A stretch of 64,000 nt of DNA, taken from the NCBI GenBank assembly GCA_029817715.1, contig JARUPY010000396.1, positions 1,054,001 through 1,118,000 of the forward strand, given 5' to 3'. Source of the DNA: Melastoma dodecandrum. Taxonomy: Eukaryota; Streptophyta; Magnoliopsida; Myrtales; Melastomataceae. Below, one piece after another: positions 1-10,822 of this stretch. A program made the position numbers and the translations under genes. How positions within the stretch are numbered: the first letter of the stretch is position 1; every line of letters starts with the position of its first letter. Below the pieces are notes generated by a model. The model did no database searches. It was given only the letters and a program-made list of their open reading frames with translations, and was not told the DNA's origin.

Positions 1-900
1 TGAGGTTATATCTCCCCCTTTTCATGTGTATTGTCAGTGTTCTTTATCCTAGATGACTCCCTAGGGGTATAAAAAAGTTTACCGATAAAATTTGCTCTGA
101 AGCTTTGGCTCGAAACTTTACCCTCTGCCTTCATTGTCTGTCTAGGATGGTCACGTACTTATGAGAAAATCATGAATGGTAAAACAAGTAAGCTCGTGTA
201 ATTTACTTTTTTTTAGGGAGAATATTAATTTTCGGGCAAATAGGGACGACAACAACCTTGTCGGGTGGGCTAAGCAACTACAGAAGGAAAAGAAGCTAAA
301 TAGCATCCTCGACCCCGAACTGATAATGACCAAATCCGGCGAGGCAGAGCTATACCACTATCTAACGGTCGCCTTCCAGTGCCTGGACGACCGGCCTCTC
401 CGGCGGCCGACCATGATTCAGGTGATGGCTATGTTCAAGGAGCTGCAGGTCAATTCGGAAAGTGACATGCTCGACGGACTATCCCTTAAGGATGGGACCA
501 TTGACGAATCCCGTAATTCGTTGTGTTGTTGATTACGAAGGTTGTTCCAAAGTTGGCTCAAAGATTTTACCAGTCAATCACGATATGATATTTTTGTACT
601 CATATGCGATAATGACAGCAACAAGTGAGCTCATGTAAGTTATTTTTATAGGGGAAGTATTGATTAATGAACAAATACTCCCTACATGTGTGTTGTTGTT
701 TTGATAATGAAAGGCCGTTTCAAAACATTGGCTCTAAACTGTTTTAAAGCTTTGGTTTGTAACGTTTCCACCATACCGCCTTTGCCTTCGTCATTTGCTT
801 GAGATGTTCATTTACCTGTGAGACTAGTCAAAGGGAAAAACAAGTAAGCCCAACATAGTATTAATATGTTCTAAGGGAGTTGCCCCAGTTGAAATGCACA
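1..900. repeat. Degenerate tandem repeat flanking the kinase fragment
   Basis: Three diverged copies of a segment of about 150-250 bp can be followed: about 1-244, 533-683 and 684-890. Shared landmarks are a 'gctttggctcg'/'gctttggtttg' block near 101 and 757, a 'ccctctgccttc'/'gcctttgccttcg' block near 120 and 778, an 'aacaagtaagctc'/'aacaagtgagctc' block near 184 and 620, and 'gagaatattaatttt' versus 'gaagtattgattaa' near 218 and 654. The receptor-kinase fragment at 245-532 lies between the first two copies. Identity is only moderate, so the duplication is old. No function is evident. Confidence 0.55.
245..532 (+). pseudogene. C-terminal fragment of a BRL1/BRL3-type brassinosteroid receptor kinase
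   Basis: The frame opening at 176 reads, from about 245, through the last kinase subdomains and tail of a BRI1-LIKE leucine-rich-repeat receptor kinase: [51 protein letters not shown], then an acidic/serine tail and stop at 530-532. In the full family (about 1,100-1,200 residues) this part follows the catalytic and activation segments, none of which lie in the 244 bases upstream. Those bases are instead a repeat also found at 533-890. BRL genes usually lack introns, so an exon of an upstream gene is unlikely, although a polypyrimidine tract and AG at 215-216 look acceptor-like. The retained frame is clean. I read it as a captured or truncated gene tail, not a working receptor. Confidence 0.75.
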
Positions 901-1189
901 TAGTTGTTTGGTAAATATTATGTTCTTTGGCATGGGGAATCTATTATGTGAGTATTGACTCATACAATTCATCTTGATTATGAGGTAACATCTTGATGGA
1001 TGCCCGTCTTGGTGGTTTGAATGTCGTTAGCTCTATCAGTCACATTTGAATGATCTGAAGGCGAGTAATACAAATGGGAGCTTATGATGCCAATCACACT
1101 TTGTATTCATGGTTTCTTGAAGACTATGTTTCATGTTCTTGTTCTGGAAATGATTTGATTCTCGCGGACGCCAAACTCTTGCTGTTTGT

Positions 1190-1290
1190 CGTATGTGTTG
1201 AATCTCTCTAGAGGTAAAATGTCCGTCTTGAATCTTTATAGAGTGTTGAGTCTCTAAAGACGTGTAATGTCCATATTTGAAGGTCAATTG
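1190..1290. repeat. Two-copy ~49 bp direct repeat
   Basis: The blocks 'gttgaatctctctagaggtaaaatg' near 1197 and 'gttgagtctctaaagacgtgtaatg' near 1245 are diverged direct copies, each followed by 'tccgtcttgaa' or 'tccatatttgaa'. It lies just upstream of the longer minisatellite and may belong to the same decayed repeat locus. Confidence 0.5.
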
Positions 1291-1304
1291 CTCGGAGGAG
1301 GCTT

Positions 1305-1660
1305 GATCTTACGAGACTCTTATGAAGATCAGGGCTTGCCCATTTGTGATATTGCATTGTTAGAGAGGTGAAGAAGGCCAAAGGCGGGATGTAAATCAAA
1401 AGATTTGTCCCTTGTGCCGGATTGCCCGATGATGACGATAAGGGCTTGAAATGTAGATTGAAGGATTGCCCTTTATGTTGGATTGTTCGACGTTGAAGAT
1501 CGTGGCTTGAGTAATGATTGGATGGATTTTCTTTATGTAAGATTGCCTGATGTTGAGGATCAGGGCTTCGGTTGGAAATTGGAGGATTGCCTCTTTCCTG
1601 GTCTGCCAGATAATGAAGATTGGGACTTGGGATGAGTGGAAGAAAATAGTCTTCAATTTC
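1305..1660. repeat. Minisatellite, about five ~60 bp copies
   Basis: Units begin near 1349, 1419, 1480, 1540 and 1600 with variants of 'ggattgcccgatgatgacga' followed by 'agggcttg'. Spacing is about 70, 61, 60 and 60 bp. Minus-strand open frames across it (up to 156 codons) have biased composition and arise from the repeat; I do not support a protein. Confidence 0.7.
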
Positions 1661-2953
1661 GCAGCAGATGAAGGTCAATAATAAATTCTTGTTAGTGCCG
1701 AAGTTGTGGCGATTGGTGATGTAAAGGGATTGCTTGTGCTTCTTTGGAGTAGTTGTTGGATTAGATACATGTGGTTATGCAAATAAATGAATGTAATAAG
1801 TAGTAATGTAAGTAGGAAGGAGAGAAAAGAGGCTTCATGAAGCACTTTGAAATAACCCAAATCATTGCAAAACGAGCAATGTTAGTTTTGCAGTTTATTG
1901 CAGACAGGCGTACGTGACACTTGTCCCTATACATATAGCAATCACTCGGTAACAGACAATTATATGTGTGGCGTCCGGTACCTAGAGTGATCAAGCAATT
2001 CTAGACTCATCTTAAAGTTTCGACGACCTCCCTTGGACAAAGGGAGGTGGCTCCAGTTTATAGCCTACAAGCAAGAAAATCTATAAGGCCATGCATGATG
2101 GGATGAGAGCACCGGTAAGGTCCAATCATACATAATATACAACTATAAATGTATATGGCTACAATTGTCAAACACACTCAATGTGCTTATGATGTAACAC
2201 ATGGTGGACTGCTAGCTAGAGTGAATCAACAGGAAAAAATATGCATAAAAGTATTTATACCTCGTGGGAATCTTCGAATTCCTTATTTTTGGGTTTGAAA
2301 ACGTGCAGATATTCAAGAATGAGAATTTTATGACACTTTAGGAATCCATTATAATACTCATCCACTGAAACTTATCTTAATGCTTGAAAGTTGGATATGA
2401 TGGCCCTTCCACGAGGATTATATTGCATTAATTGTTTTTGAAGTACAAGATGCTCATTAAATACCAATAAAATAATCTTCATTTTGATAAGTCATTATAG
2501 GTCAAGGGTATTTTTATCTATGTTATCCTCAAAATTACGCAAAGTAAGTGAGTTCTCATTCGTTATTTTAGTGTGCTCAATTTTCCTACACTAGTTTTTG
2601 GCCATTTGTGCTATCATTTAATTGTGGATTAATTGAAAATTCTCAAATTGGAGGGTACTTGTTTTTTTCATTTGTGATCAACTATCGAAACTCAAATAGA
2701 AATGAACTTTCAATTATTCACTTTGTACTTCGCACATATCTTACAGGTAATCTTGAACTTCGCTTAAGAAGAATGAAGAAATAGAACAGCAACAAAACTG
2801 GGTAAGGTACGATCGTATATATTTTATCCCAGGTTTAATACCCAAAATTTTTAAAAATAATAAAAATCTCATCTTCAATCATAAATTCAAACTACCCCTG
2901 TAGTTATTGTCACTTTGCCAATTAACAGTTTGAAAAGGAATTGTGTGCGATGA
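1661..2953. other. Gene-free, AT-rich intergenic stretch
   Basis: No coding frame, RNA gene or clear repeat was recognised here. Short minus-strand frames at 1675-1994 lack any family similarity that I recognise. The stretch ends at the target duplication of the solo LTR. Confidence 0.5.
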
Positions 2954-3835
2954 CTTTTTGTTAATATGATTTTGATGATGAGTCCTATAACAGGTTTGAC
3001 CTGCTATGACTTTACAAAAGTTGTAACCTCCTGTAACGATGATATGCTTCCTAGTAAAGGAAAAATATCATGAAAATATTTTCTTCACTCACCAATGATA
3101 ATTTTAGATCAAGTGACGTGATTAGAAAATATTTCCATAATTAGATATTTTAATAATTAATTCATTATTAATTAATTATTGATTATCTTAATCATTTTAT
3201 TAATTCAAATAAGGAATATCCTTAGGAATATTACTTGAATTAATATTTTGCTATTTATCTGTTAAGACAAACCATAAAAGTCGAAAATAATATAATTCTC
3301 CTACTTACGGAAATTATATTGTTAAAGTTGGAAATTTCTTATTGACCTTCTGTAAGGAGATTATGTGAACAAGAAACATCCATCAAACATTCAAATCACA
3401 TGAATTTTGTCCAGATACAATGACTAACTGATCTGGAACGAATCAATTAATTTTTGGAACAAATAGTTGATTATTTCCAGTTATAGAAGGTTGAGTTTCT
3501 ATTCTGGCCGAACTTTTTGTAGTGCTCTATCGTGGGATGTAAACATCCAATTAACACAAAATTAATTTTGCATAGTCCCTAACAGATAAATGCACGAGTC
3601 CAAGATAAGATTTCTCACGTTAGAAATAAAATATTTTTTCTTTTCAACTATAGAAGGTTGCTGACCAAATCTAGCTCCAACCTCTTGTAATGCGATAACT
3701 TGAGATTGGATGATCCGATTGATGCGAAATCAATCATAGATTGTTTCCAAACGTTTTATGTACTGTGGAAATGAATATGGTCGTATTTTGTTTTTAGAAA
3801 GATAAGTTTCCTTAAATAGAAGGACATAAGCGCTG

Positions 3836-3843
3836 TATAAAAG
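3836..3843 (+). promoter_or_regulatory. Putative TATA box of the solo LTR
   Basis: The octamer tataaaag lies in the middle of the LTR, where a U3 promoter is expected. Position and motif are the only evidence. Confidence 0.4.
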
Positions 3844-3975
3844 AAAAACACATAAACAATTCCTTTCAGATTTTAAACGTGGTAAGTCTTGGCATATTCT
3901 ACAGCGTTATTGTGGTGTCTTTAATGTGTGCGTGAGTGTGCAGGACGGATTCTCCAAGCGAACGTTCTCTTAGGA

Positions 3976-4330
3976 GGTGAGTACAGCAGGTTGAACGGTG
4001 GTGAAGCCGCTACGGAGACGCCGGTGGTTACGGATCCGAGAGACTCGACCGGAACACTGTCCATAACGTTGGATTGTGTGCAGCAGGGCCTGGGGAGAAG
4101 GGTCGCTGGTTGGCGGGTCAGCGTACAGAGTTGGTCGGAGAGAAGGAGTCCATAGCAGGAGTAACCTTCTGTAGTCTGTTATCTTGTTGTCCGTTTGTTT
4201 GCAGCAGGTGTGAATTGGTGAAGCCACTCCGTAGGCGTTGGTGGCTACGAAACTGAAGGACTTGGCCGGGGAAGCTGTCCGTAACGTCGGGTGGGCGTAT
4301 AGCAGGTCTAAGAGAAGGTTTCTATAGCAG
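3976..4330 (+). repeat. GC-rich internal duplication in the solo LTR (~220 bp period)
   Basis: Segments from about 3988 and 4211 share 'ggtgaagccgctacggagacg'-type sequence (second copy: ggtgaagccactccgtaggc) and then 'ctgtccataacgt'/'ctgtccgtaacgt'. They stand out in GC content from the AT-rich remainder of the LTR. Confidence 0.55.
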
Positions 4331-4896
4331 CCGCAAGTGGTGAGGGACTGCAACCTTCTATAGATGGTTATTTTATTTGTTTTGCAGATTATATCAAAAA
4401 TACAAGTCCATCCTACGACGTCCGAACACGTGGAGGAAGCGTCATCAAGTCTTACCGCAGATTCACAGAGGGACAGCCCGCTACTGCGTCACAGAAGGCT
4501 GAAGCTTCCAGCCAAGGTTCTGTGCTCGCCAAGTCTGGTTGATTTCCTTGTGATTCGACCTAGACTTATCCCAAACTCAGCAAGAGAGTTTCTTACATTG
4601 GTTAAGTTAGTCTTACCGTCACGTGGTTAAAGAAACTGTTTTCTTATACCACAGAAGGTTCAACCTTCTACACTATAATCACTACTTATAAGTTATTAGT
4701 GAAAGCGGCCGAAAGTGGATGTAGATGTATTCACCGAACCACTATAAAATATTGTGTTGCGATTTGTCTTTAAGTTTCTGTAAACCACAAAAGCTATCTT
4801 CCGTTGTGAGGATTCTATGAGTTTGTCACGGAAGTTCTATTCGAACGAAAAGACTAATTAACCCCCTGTTAGTCGCAATCAAGGGCCAACACTTTT

Positions 4897-7687
4897 TGTA
4901 TCTCGGGTCTAACAAATTATCACAGGGGTTATTGTTCGCTCTCTTGATGGTCTTCTTATTTTCCATCCTTTTCTTGGGACGTAGGCCAACGTTGCAATCA
5001 GCCAAAAGAAAGCAATCCATACCTTAAGCAAAATATCAAGTGTGTGTTACATCGGATCACATTTTGGGGAATAACATTGGACAAACTGTTTATCCATCTA
5101 ATCTTTGTCTTGACTTGTGCTATTGTAAGTTTCTATGAAATGAACTACGTGTTACCCTGGATTACCCTCTCCATGGAATTATTAGAAGTATGGGGGTTGA
5201 TATTCTACTAGAATTTTTTGACCTTCCATCCTTCGAATGTAATGCTTGTAATACGTCAAAGATGATGGTTTTGCCCTTAAGATCGAATTTTGGTGTTCAT
5301 TTTATGAGTTCCATCATTATTTCACTCGAAACCGTATCATCAACAACAACACATACATGCTTCGACAAACCGTAACATCTACGACTCTCTTTCCTTTATT
5401 TGCTTGAACGTGTGAACATTTCACCGCATGTGTTTTGTCAACTCATTTATTTTCAAGCTTGTTGACGATATATTCCATTTTTTGACAATCATCATCGGCA
5501 TATTCTCGAAGCCTTTAGCCAAGTCAACTCTTGAAGGGGAATTTGACGAGAAATTACTCGATAAATTATTGTTGCAACTCATCAATGATGCAAGAGATGT
5601 TACGACCTTATTGAAAGGAGTGTTATTAGTTACCTCTTTGTATGATGAAGATTGTTTGGAAGTAATAAACCTGATGATTTGTTCTATCTCTTCAGTTTGC
5701 TTTGTGCGACTTGACAACGATCGGGTATAAACCCACTTCAGAGAGCCACTCCTATTGAAAATGTACTAATATGATGGGGATGCCTTAGATGAGATCAACT
5801 TGAGAATTTATTATATCTCCTTAATTACTTATATAACTCAGCCATGGATTGGGTCTTCGTCATTTTGGAACTACTGGACGAAGAGCCCCCAGGCAAGAGA
5901 GGCGACAAACTAGCAAGCAGACCATACACAACGACGATTTTGGAGTCAACGTTGATCATTGTCGATGTCATTAGGATTCCTCGAGACAAAGAGATGAGAG
6001 GTAGAGATGTTCCCCTAGGCGTGTCGGAAATTTGTGAATGCAAAAATCTAGCGGTCCTAACTATCGGACTGAATATAGCACAAAATTGACCTTTTACAAT
6101 ATATCATGTTTAGTATCTAAGCAAGGACGATGCTTATGAATAATCTAATTCGAATTTAAAAGGACGATGAATGTAGAAGATGACCTTGAGCTCTAACGGA
6201 AGATCATCACACCTTTGGGGTGGTTTGGCGTTAAAGTTGTCGGGGCTTTGAAAGCTTGATCTGGCAACACTTCGACACCTTGATGAAGTAATCCGGATGG
6301 GCTTGATCTAGCAAAACTATGATAGCTTGAAGTCTCGGGCCTTTAACAACTTGATTTGACAGAACATTGAAGTGGCGTAGCTGACGAGCATCCACGATAT
6401 GGATGCTAGCAGAACTTTAGCAAGCTGTGGATGGAAATTCCTCTAGATGTTCCTTGAAAGCCTTCCTTGGGCATCATTGTGGTGGATATGTGTCTCAAAT
6501 AGTTTGGAAATGACTATTTATAGGGGCTCTAAGACTGATGTATAATAAGCAGTGAGTTGGCTACATTGTATTTGGCAACTGGCATGTAGATCGAAGTATA
6601 GGTCTCAAAGATTGGACTTGGTTTGGCATAGTAGGCTTGTGTTTAGGTCGGATATATGATAGGTTATCTTTTATGGGCTTTGTTTTATAGCCCATTTCGT
6701 TGCTTATATAAGGTATAAGTTGGATCAACAATATCTTAAGCCCAAAACTAAGGCTTATAACATGCCCACCTTACATAAGTTGCAGTAAAACATGAGTGCA
6801 ATTTATGGAGTCGAATATGACGCCACATGACATCATAGATAAAAACTTTAATGCCTGATATCATTTGTATAAATGGTTTGAAATTTGATTATCAATGAAA
6901 ACTATGTGAATAGGATTGTGTTTTTTTTTTTTAAAAGAGGTGTCCTCTACAATTAGTATAAGTTATACTAAAAATGTAATAAAATTATACATAACTTTTA
7001 TTTTAGGTTAAGTTGTGCATATTCTATATAAGTATAACATAGTGGTTAATTGAAAGCTAAATTAAATCCTTTTTTCGAGCATCAATAATTTGCTTCCATA
7101 TTTTGTCTTCTTTTTATTGATTTTATATGAGAGACGATGTAACTAAGTGTTATAATTGTAACTATTTTTAAATAATTTCTAAATTATTTTGTGCACTTTC
7201 ACTCTACTCGTGCCTGAAAAAGAGAAATAATTGTGGATATTTAAAACCTGGAGATAGAAAGACTATAAGTAACTAATAAATTAGTTTTATAATTTTTAAA
7301 ATTAATCAAAATATATAACACGTTTTATGTATTATATATTATGTTTTTAAACACAACAACAATAGTTTCCACCCCAACCCTTTTATAGTAGGAATGACGA
7401 CGTCAGAGCCCATAAGCCATGGCCCCAATTTAAGATTTGATCGTTTTTCTTTTCGGTTGCTCTTGAAATTTTTACGACGCCATAGTCTGAAAACTGGTTT
7501 GTTGACGAGTCTGACAACCATCCTCATGCTGTAATCTTGCACAGATGCCCGCAATGGCAGGAATTGCTTGAAGCCGATGCTCTCGCTACAGAGAGAGATT
7601 GCATTTTCTTTTAGATAAATAAGCGAGCTGCATGTACAGAAACTAATAATCGATTCCCGTATCATTGTGAAACGTGGCTCAAAATCC
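4897..7687. other. Intergenic stretch with short unassigned frames
   Basis: Open frames of 60-100 codons occur at 5190-5375 (+), 5428-5730 (+)/5421-5717 (-), 5844-6089 (+)/5825-6043 (-), but none shows a family motif that I recognise and overlapping antisense frames are equally long, so I do not call genes. A loose ~50 bp repetition of 'gcttgatctggcaacac', 'gcttgatctagcaaaac' and 'acttgatttgacagaac' occurs at about 6255-6380. From 6800 to 7340 the sequence is AT-rich with nothing recognised. About 7400-7687 probably includes the 3' untranslated region of the minus-strand gene at 7688-8534. Confidence 0.45.
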
Positions 7688-8534
7688 TCAAGCCGCCGCT
7701 CTTCGGAAGAGCTTGTTCCATACCAATTCTTTCAAGCTCAATATGCGGTTCACCCTTCTGCAAATCTCCTCTGAACCATCCCTTGGACCAATGAGGCAGC
7801 CCTGGAGTGCCTTGTTCTCTGCCTTCAATCCGCTCACCTCTGTTCGTAGCACTCTTATGATCTCCCTCTTCTCCTCGTTCCTCCTCGCCAGCTCCTCCTG
7901 CTGCTTTGCACTTTCCTCCAGTAGCTCAGTCATCTGGGCTGTCATATTGTCCCATCTCCACCCTTCCTCCTTGATCTCCCCTTCGGACGACGTGAGCCCC
8001 AGGAATGAGCTGGACTCATCGATGGGTTTGCAGGGCAGACTGACGTCAAAGTCGTCGAGCTCCAGGTCCTCAATGCCCGACACAGGTGACAAGTCAGATC
8101 CAGCATCAGGATAAGGATCGGAATCGTTTGACCCATGCTTCTCGTCCGACAAGTTCCTGAAGTGGTCGAATTCGGTCATCAAGTGATCATGGTCCTGCGC
8201 CAGGGAAGTGTAGGATCGTATCATCTCATCAAGCAATCTTATGATTTCATCCTTCCTCGCAGAAACGATATCGTCCGATTTTCCATTAGCGAAATCATCA
8301 TGACCCCCTTCCAGATTTGCTGTAATAGTGCTCACCTTCCTCTCGACATCTGCTCATGCTCAACAGAAGAAAAAATTTTCAAATCTCAATCACGGACATT
8401 AATTGATAGCATTACACCCAACGAAAACGCAGAAAGACAGGAGGGAATAAGGAGTATATCGGACCGGACAGTGCTTCGTGGAGCCATTTGGATGGTGCGG
8501 CTGGTTCACCGGTACCAGTCAGGCTCGCGGCCAT
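7688..8534 (-). CDS. NET3/KIP1-like actin-binding family protein, two exons
   Basis: Exon 1 is 8465-8534 and exon 2 is 7688-8349, separated by a 115 bp GT..AG intron (8350-8464). The joined frame is 732 nt, 243 residues plus stop. Exon 1 gives an Ala/Gly-rich start and SKWLHEALS, matching the SKWL..(N)L step of the NAB domain; exon 2 continues DVERKV and, after a shortened segment, DEIIRLLDEMIRSYTSLA (residues about 57-74), matching the end of NAB (LxEEFYRxYRxLAERYD). An acidic linker follows, then a coiled coil (about 157-210) with the NEEKRE signature of KIP1/NET proteins and a basic SLKELVWNKLFRR tail like the KLKGLFxxKLF tails of NET3. Known NET proteins link actin to membranes. Odd points: the usual WWW segment and the MYYKKRPEL core are missing. 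The first exon was found by eye and the donor (gtccga) is weak. The start at 8534 follows a CCAAA-rich leader. Confidence 0.7.
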
Positions 8535-9721
8535 GGAAGTCGTCTTTGGTTTGATTTGGTTTGGTTTGGTGATAATGGAATCCGACGTTGCTCTTTACCT
8601 AGTGAAATGCTAACCAAGAACAGCAAGTTAAGAATATTTGGGGTCTTGACCTCGAGAGCTTTTCCTTGAATTCGTCGGAAGGAAACTTTGTTCTTGAAAA
8701 ATCGTAATCAATTTTATTTTAAATGCAGAGAAATTGAAATTGCATTGCGTTATTCCTATTTTGGTAAGTCATTTATATCTGAATCTTCAATATTTTGTTA
8801 CATTTGCTTTTATTTTTTTCTTGGACATCAAAACTAAAACCAATTAAACTCGCTCTACTGACGTAAATTATTTCTTTTTTAATTAATCGGAAATTTTCAA
8901 AGTTAATTTTGAGAAAGGCACTATGTTAGAGTTAAGTTATGGATCCGTATTATATTTTGCATCCTTTTCTAAAAAAAAAATAAATAAATTCAAAAGTATA
9001 AACTATCGTGATATAAAAGTCCGTACCTGATGCATATTAAACATACGTTGAATGTAATATTTGGTTCTAAATGATATCTCCATCCTACTTTTAGAAAAAA
9101 ACTTGATGCAATATTTCGTTTTTCAACGTGCATTTTCTGGGATTTAAGCATCATAAATGACATCTAAATACACTAATAGATTACTCCGATTTGTTCGGGT
9201 GGGTGAAATAGGCATTTTATTCAATTCTGAATTAAGAAAATACAAATCAAGAGCATCAGGAAGAACGAAAGACGCGAAGGCGCTTAAATAAGATTAGTGA
9301 GTTATAAGCTCTACACGAAGACGATCCTCTTATGCATCCATTAAGTTTGAAACAAATTAATTAGATCGGACCACGAAATAAACAAAAAATCAATTATGGA
9401 CAGTTACGAAGTCAGAAAAAATTGTTTGGGGGAATATTTTAAAAATATATAAATAATTACTTTAAATTAAGTTAAAATATATTATTTAAGTTGAGCGTGT
9501 CGCTCTTTCATAGTGAAAAAACATCAATAATTACATGGGTTCTAAACTTCGAAGCTATTTCTTTTTTCAATACAAATAATTAAAGAATCATTTAAAAAAT
9601 TATTCTCCATCGTATTTCGATTTTGATAATCTTCAATAACTGAGAATGCACACTCGGTTGTCCCTATGGAGATCGAAAGTATAAGCATAAGTCGAATCAA
9701 TCTACCAATTAGGGGATAAAT
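8535..9721. other. Upstream region of the NET3-like gene and AT-rich intergenic DNA
   Basis: Just upstream of 8534 the minus strand reads a CCAAACCAAA-type leader. Beyond that the stretch is AT-rich with poly-A and poly-T runs and no recognised gene or repeat. The 69-codon minus frame at 9542-9751 shows no family motif. Confidence 0.45.
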
Positions 9722-10553
9722 TGATATAAAGACGGTCATCCTTTCGTCCACACCTCAGTCTCCGTCGCCCATTGGCGGTATCAACTTGCTTGCTATCGAT
9801 TAAGCGATGGGATGAGAGGCACAGATTGATGGATCACTCAGGCCACGCATATCTTAGGCGACGAAAGGCATTCAAGCAAAGAGATCAATTTCACTAAAGG
9901 AAGGGATCTAAGCAATATGCATTGAAGGCAACTGATGATCCTAGACCATTTCACTTCCCATCCACAATCATGCATATCATTAAGTATGTTTTCTTTCCTA
10001 ATAAGTCATTTATGACTTGTTCATGAATGGCCATGCATGCATTTTCCTAGGTCCATTATCTTGCATTTAAGTTATGATCTTTGTAATCCCTATAAATAGG
10101 GCACAATCTGTAAGGATTGCAACAACTTTGATTCATACTTTTAAACCCAGATTAGACTTTGTCTTTTTATCCGAAGGAGTGAATTCTCTTTCAACCTCGT
10201 TCTTCATTTGGTGGATTTCAAGTGCATATTCAATAGTGTGTATCAACTGGTGGTGGTGAATCTATATCCTCCGTGTTGTTCTTCATTCTCATTCTTGTTC
10301 ACGGTGGTGTATCTATAATCGTGGAGGTTGATCTCAACCTACCATGCATCCTCGTTCTTGTTCACGGTGGTGTATCTGTAATCGTAGAGGTTGATCTCAA
10401 CCTACCATGCTTATCCCCTTTCCTACCCATTCAGTTCAGCTATCCCGCCTTATCTTCCGTTCTGAGCATATACGTCACTCCATTCCGTACCTTTAGTGAT
10501 GTCCCACTTCATTTCTACATCGGAATCATATTTCTGATGTCCTCCCCACATCA
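9722..10553 (+). repeat. G1 5' LTR
   Basis: It starts TGATATAAAGACGG at 9722, matched at 14780, and ends near 10553, four bases before a primer-binding-like sequence. 'ctataaataggg' near 10090 is a plausible TATA box. No target duplication can be checked because the right end is lost. Confidence 0.65.
10290..10415 (+). repeat. ~63 bp tandem duplication inside the G1 5' LTR
   Basis: Two nearly identical units begin near 10291 and 10354 (ttcttgttcacggtggtgta, ending ggttgatctcaacctaccat). It differs at only a few positions, so it is younger than the LTR divergence. Confidence 0.8.
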
Positions 10554-10556
10554 TCT

Positions 10557-10569
10557 TGGTATCCAAGCA
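10557..10569 (+). other. G1 primer-binding site, degenerate
   Basis: ttggtatccaagc aligns with the intact TGGTATCAGAGCC of element G2 at 15756, the complement of the initiator tRNA-Met 3' end. The flanking 'acaaggttgt' is also shared with G2. Two to three substitutions are visible. Confidence 0.6.
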
Positions 10570-10822
10570 CAAGGTTGTTGTACAACCCAAGGTTGTCAAT
10601 GGCTGGAAGATTTCGACGTTGTACGACTCTTGACTAAACACACGTTGCTCGGCTTCAGCAGCAAATCGTTGATCTTCAGCAATAACTGCAGTCGTTGCGA
10701 ACCCATCATGCATCGTCTTCCCGCAGTCGATTGAACATCAACGAAGAGGAGAAACCATGGCGTGAGGATTCTCAACGAGGGTCTTCACTAGAGTACTGTC
10801 GGCAAGAAAGAAGAGCCCGACG

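Larger units (their letters stand above)
2954..4896. mobile_element. Solo LTR (Copia SIRE/Maximus-like) with 5 bp target duplication
   Basis: The LTR runs 2959-4891 (1,933 bp), starts TGTTAATATG and ends GGGCCAACA, giving the inverted termini TGTT/AACA. CTTTT precedes it at 2954-2958 and CTTTT follows at 4892-4896, the 5 bp duplication expected of an LTR insertion. No primer-binding site follows the right end and no internal domain is present, so this is a solo LTR left by LTR-LTR recombination. The 3' end pattern (a C-rich 'aaccccctgttag' shortly before the terminus) and the 'atagaaggttg' and 'ggatgtagatgtattcaccgaac' phrases resemble long Copia SIRE/Maximus LTRs; that lineage call is from memory of the family. 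The short frames inside (for example 3928-4155 +, 3970-4353 -) are not supported as genes. Confidence 0.8.

Noticed and set aside
1208..1678. Minus-strand frame of 156 codons
   Set aside because: Generated by the 60 bp minisatellite.
3928..4353. Frames in the GC-rich part of the solo LTR
   Set aside because: Inside an LTR with a duplicated block; no protein family.
5421..5730. Overlapping ~100-codon frames on both strands
   Set aside because: Neither strand shows a family motif; coding strand cannot be chosen.
7674..8114. Plus-strand frame of 146 codons
   Set aside because: It is the antisense shadow of the NET3-like exon 2, which has recognisable motifs and a consistent intron.
9542..9751. 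Minus-strand 69-codon frame with a hAT-dimerisation-like look
   Set aside because: Short match to 'STTECAFSVIEDYQNR'-like wording is suggestive of a transposase-like tail, but no inverted repeats or further domains were found.
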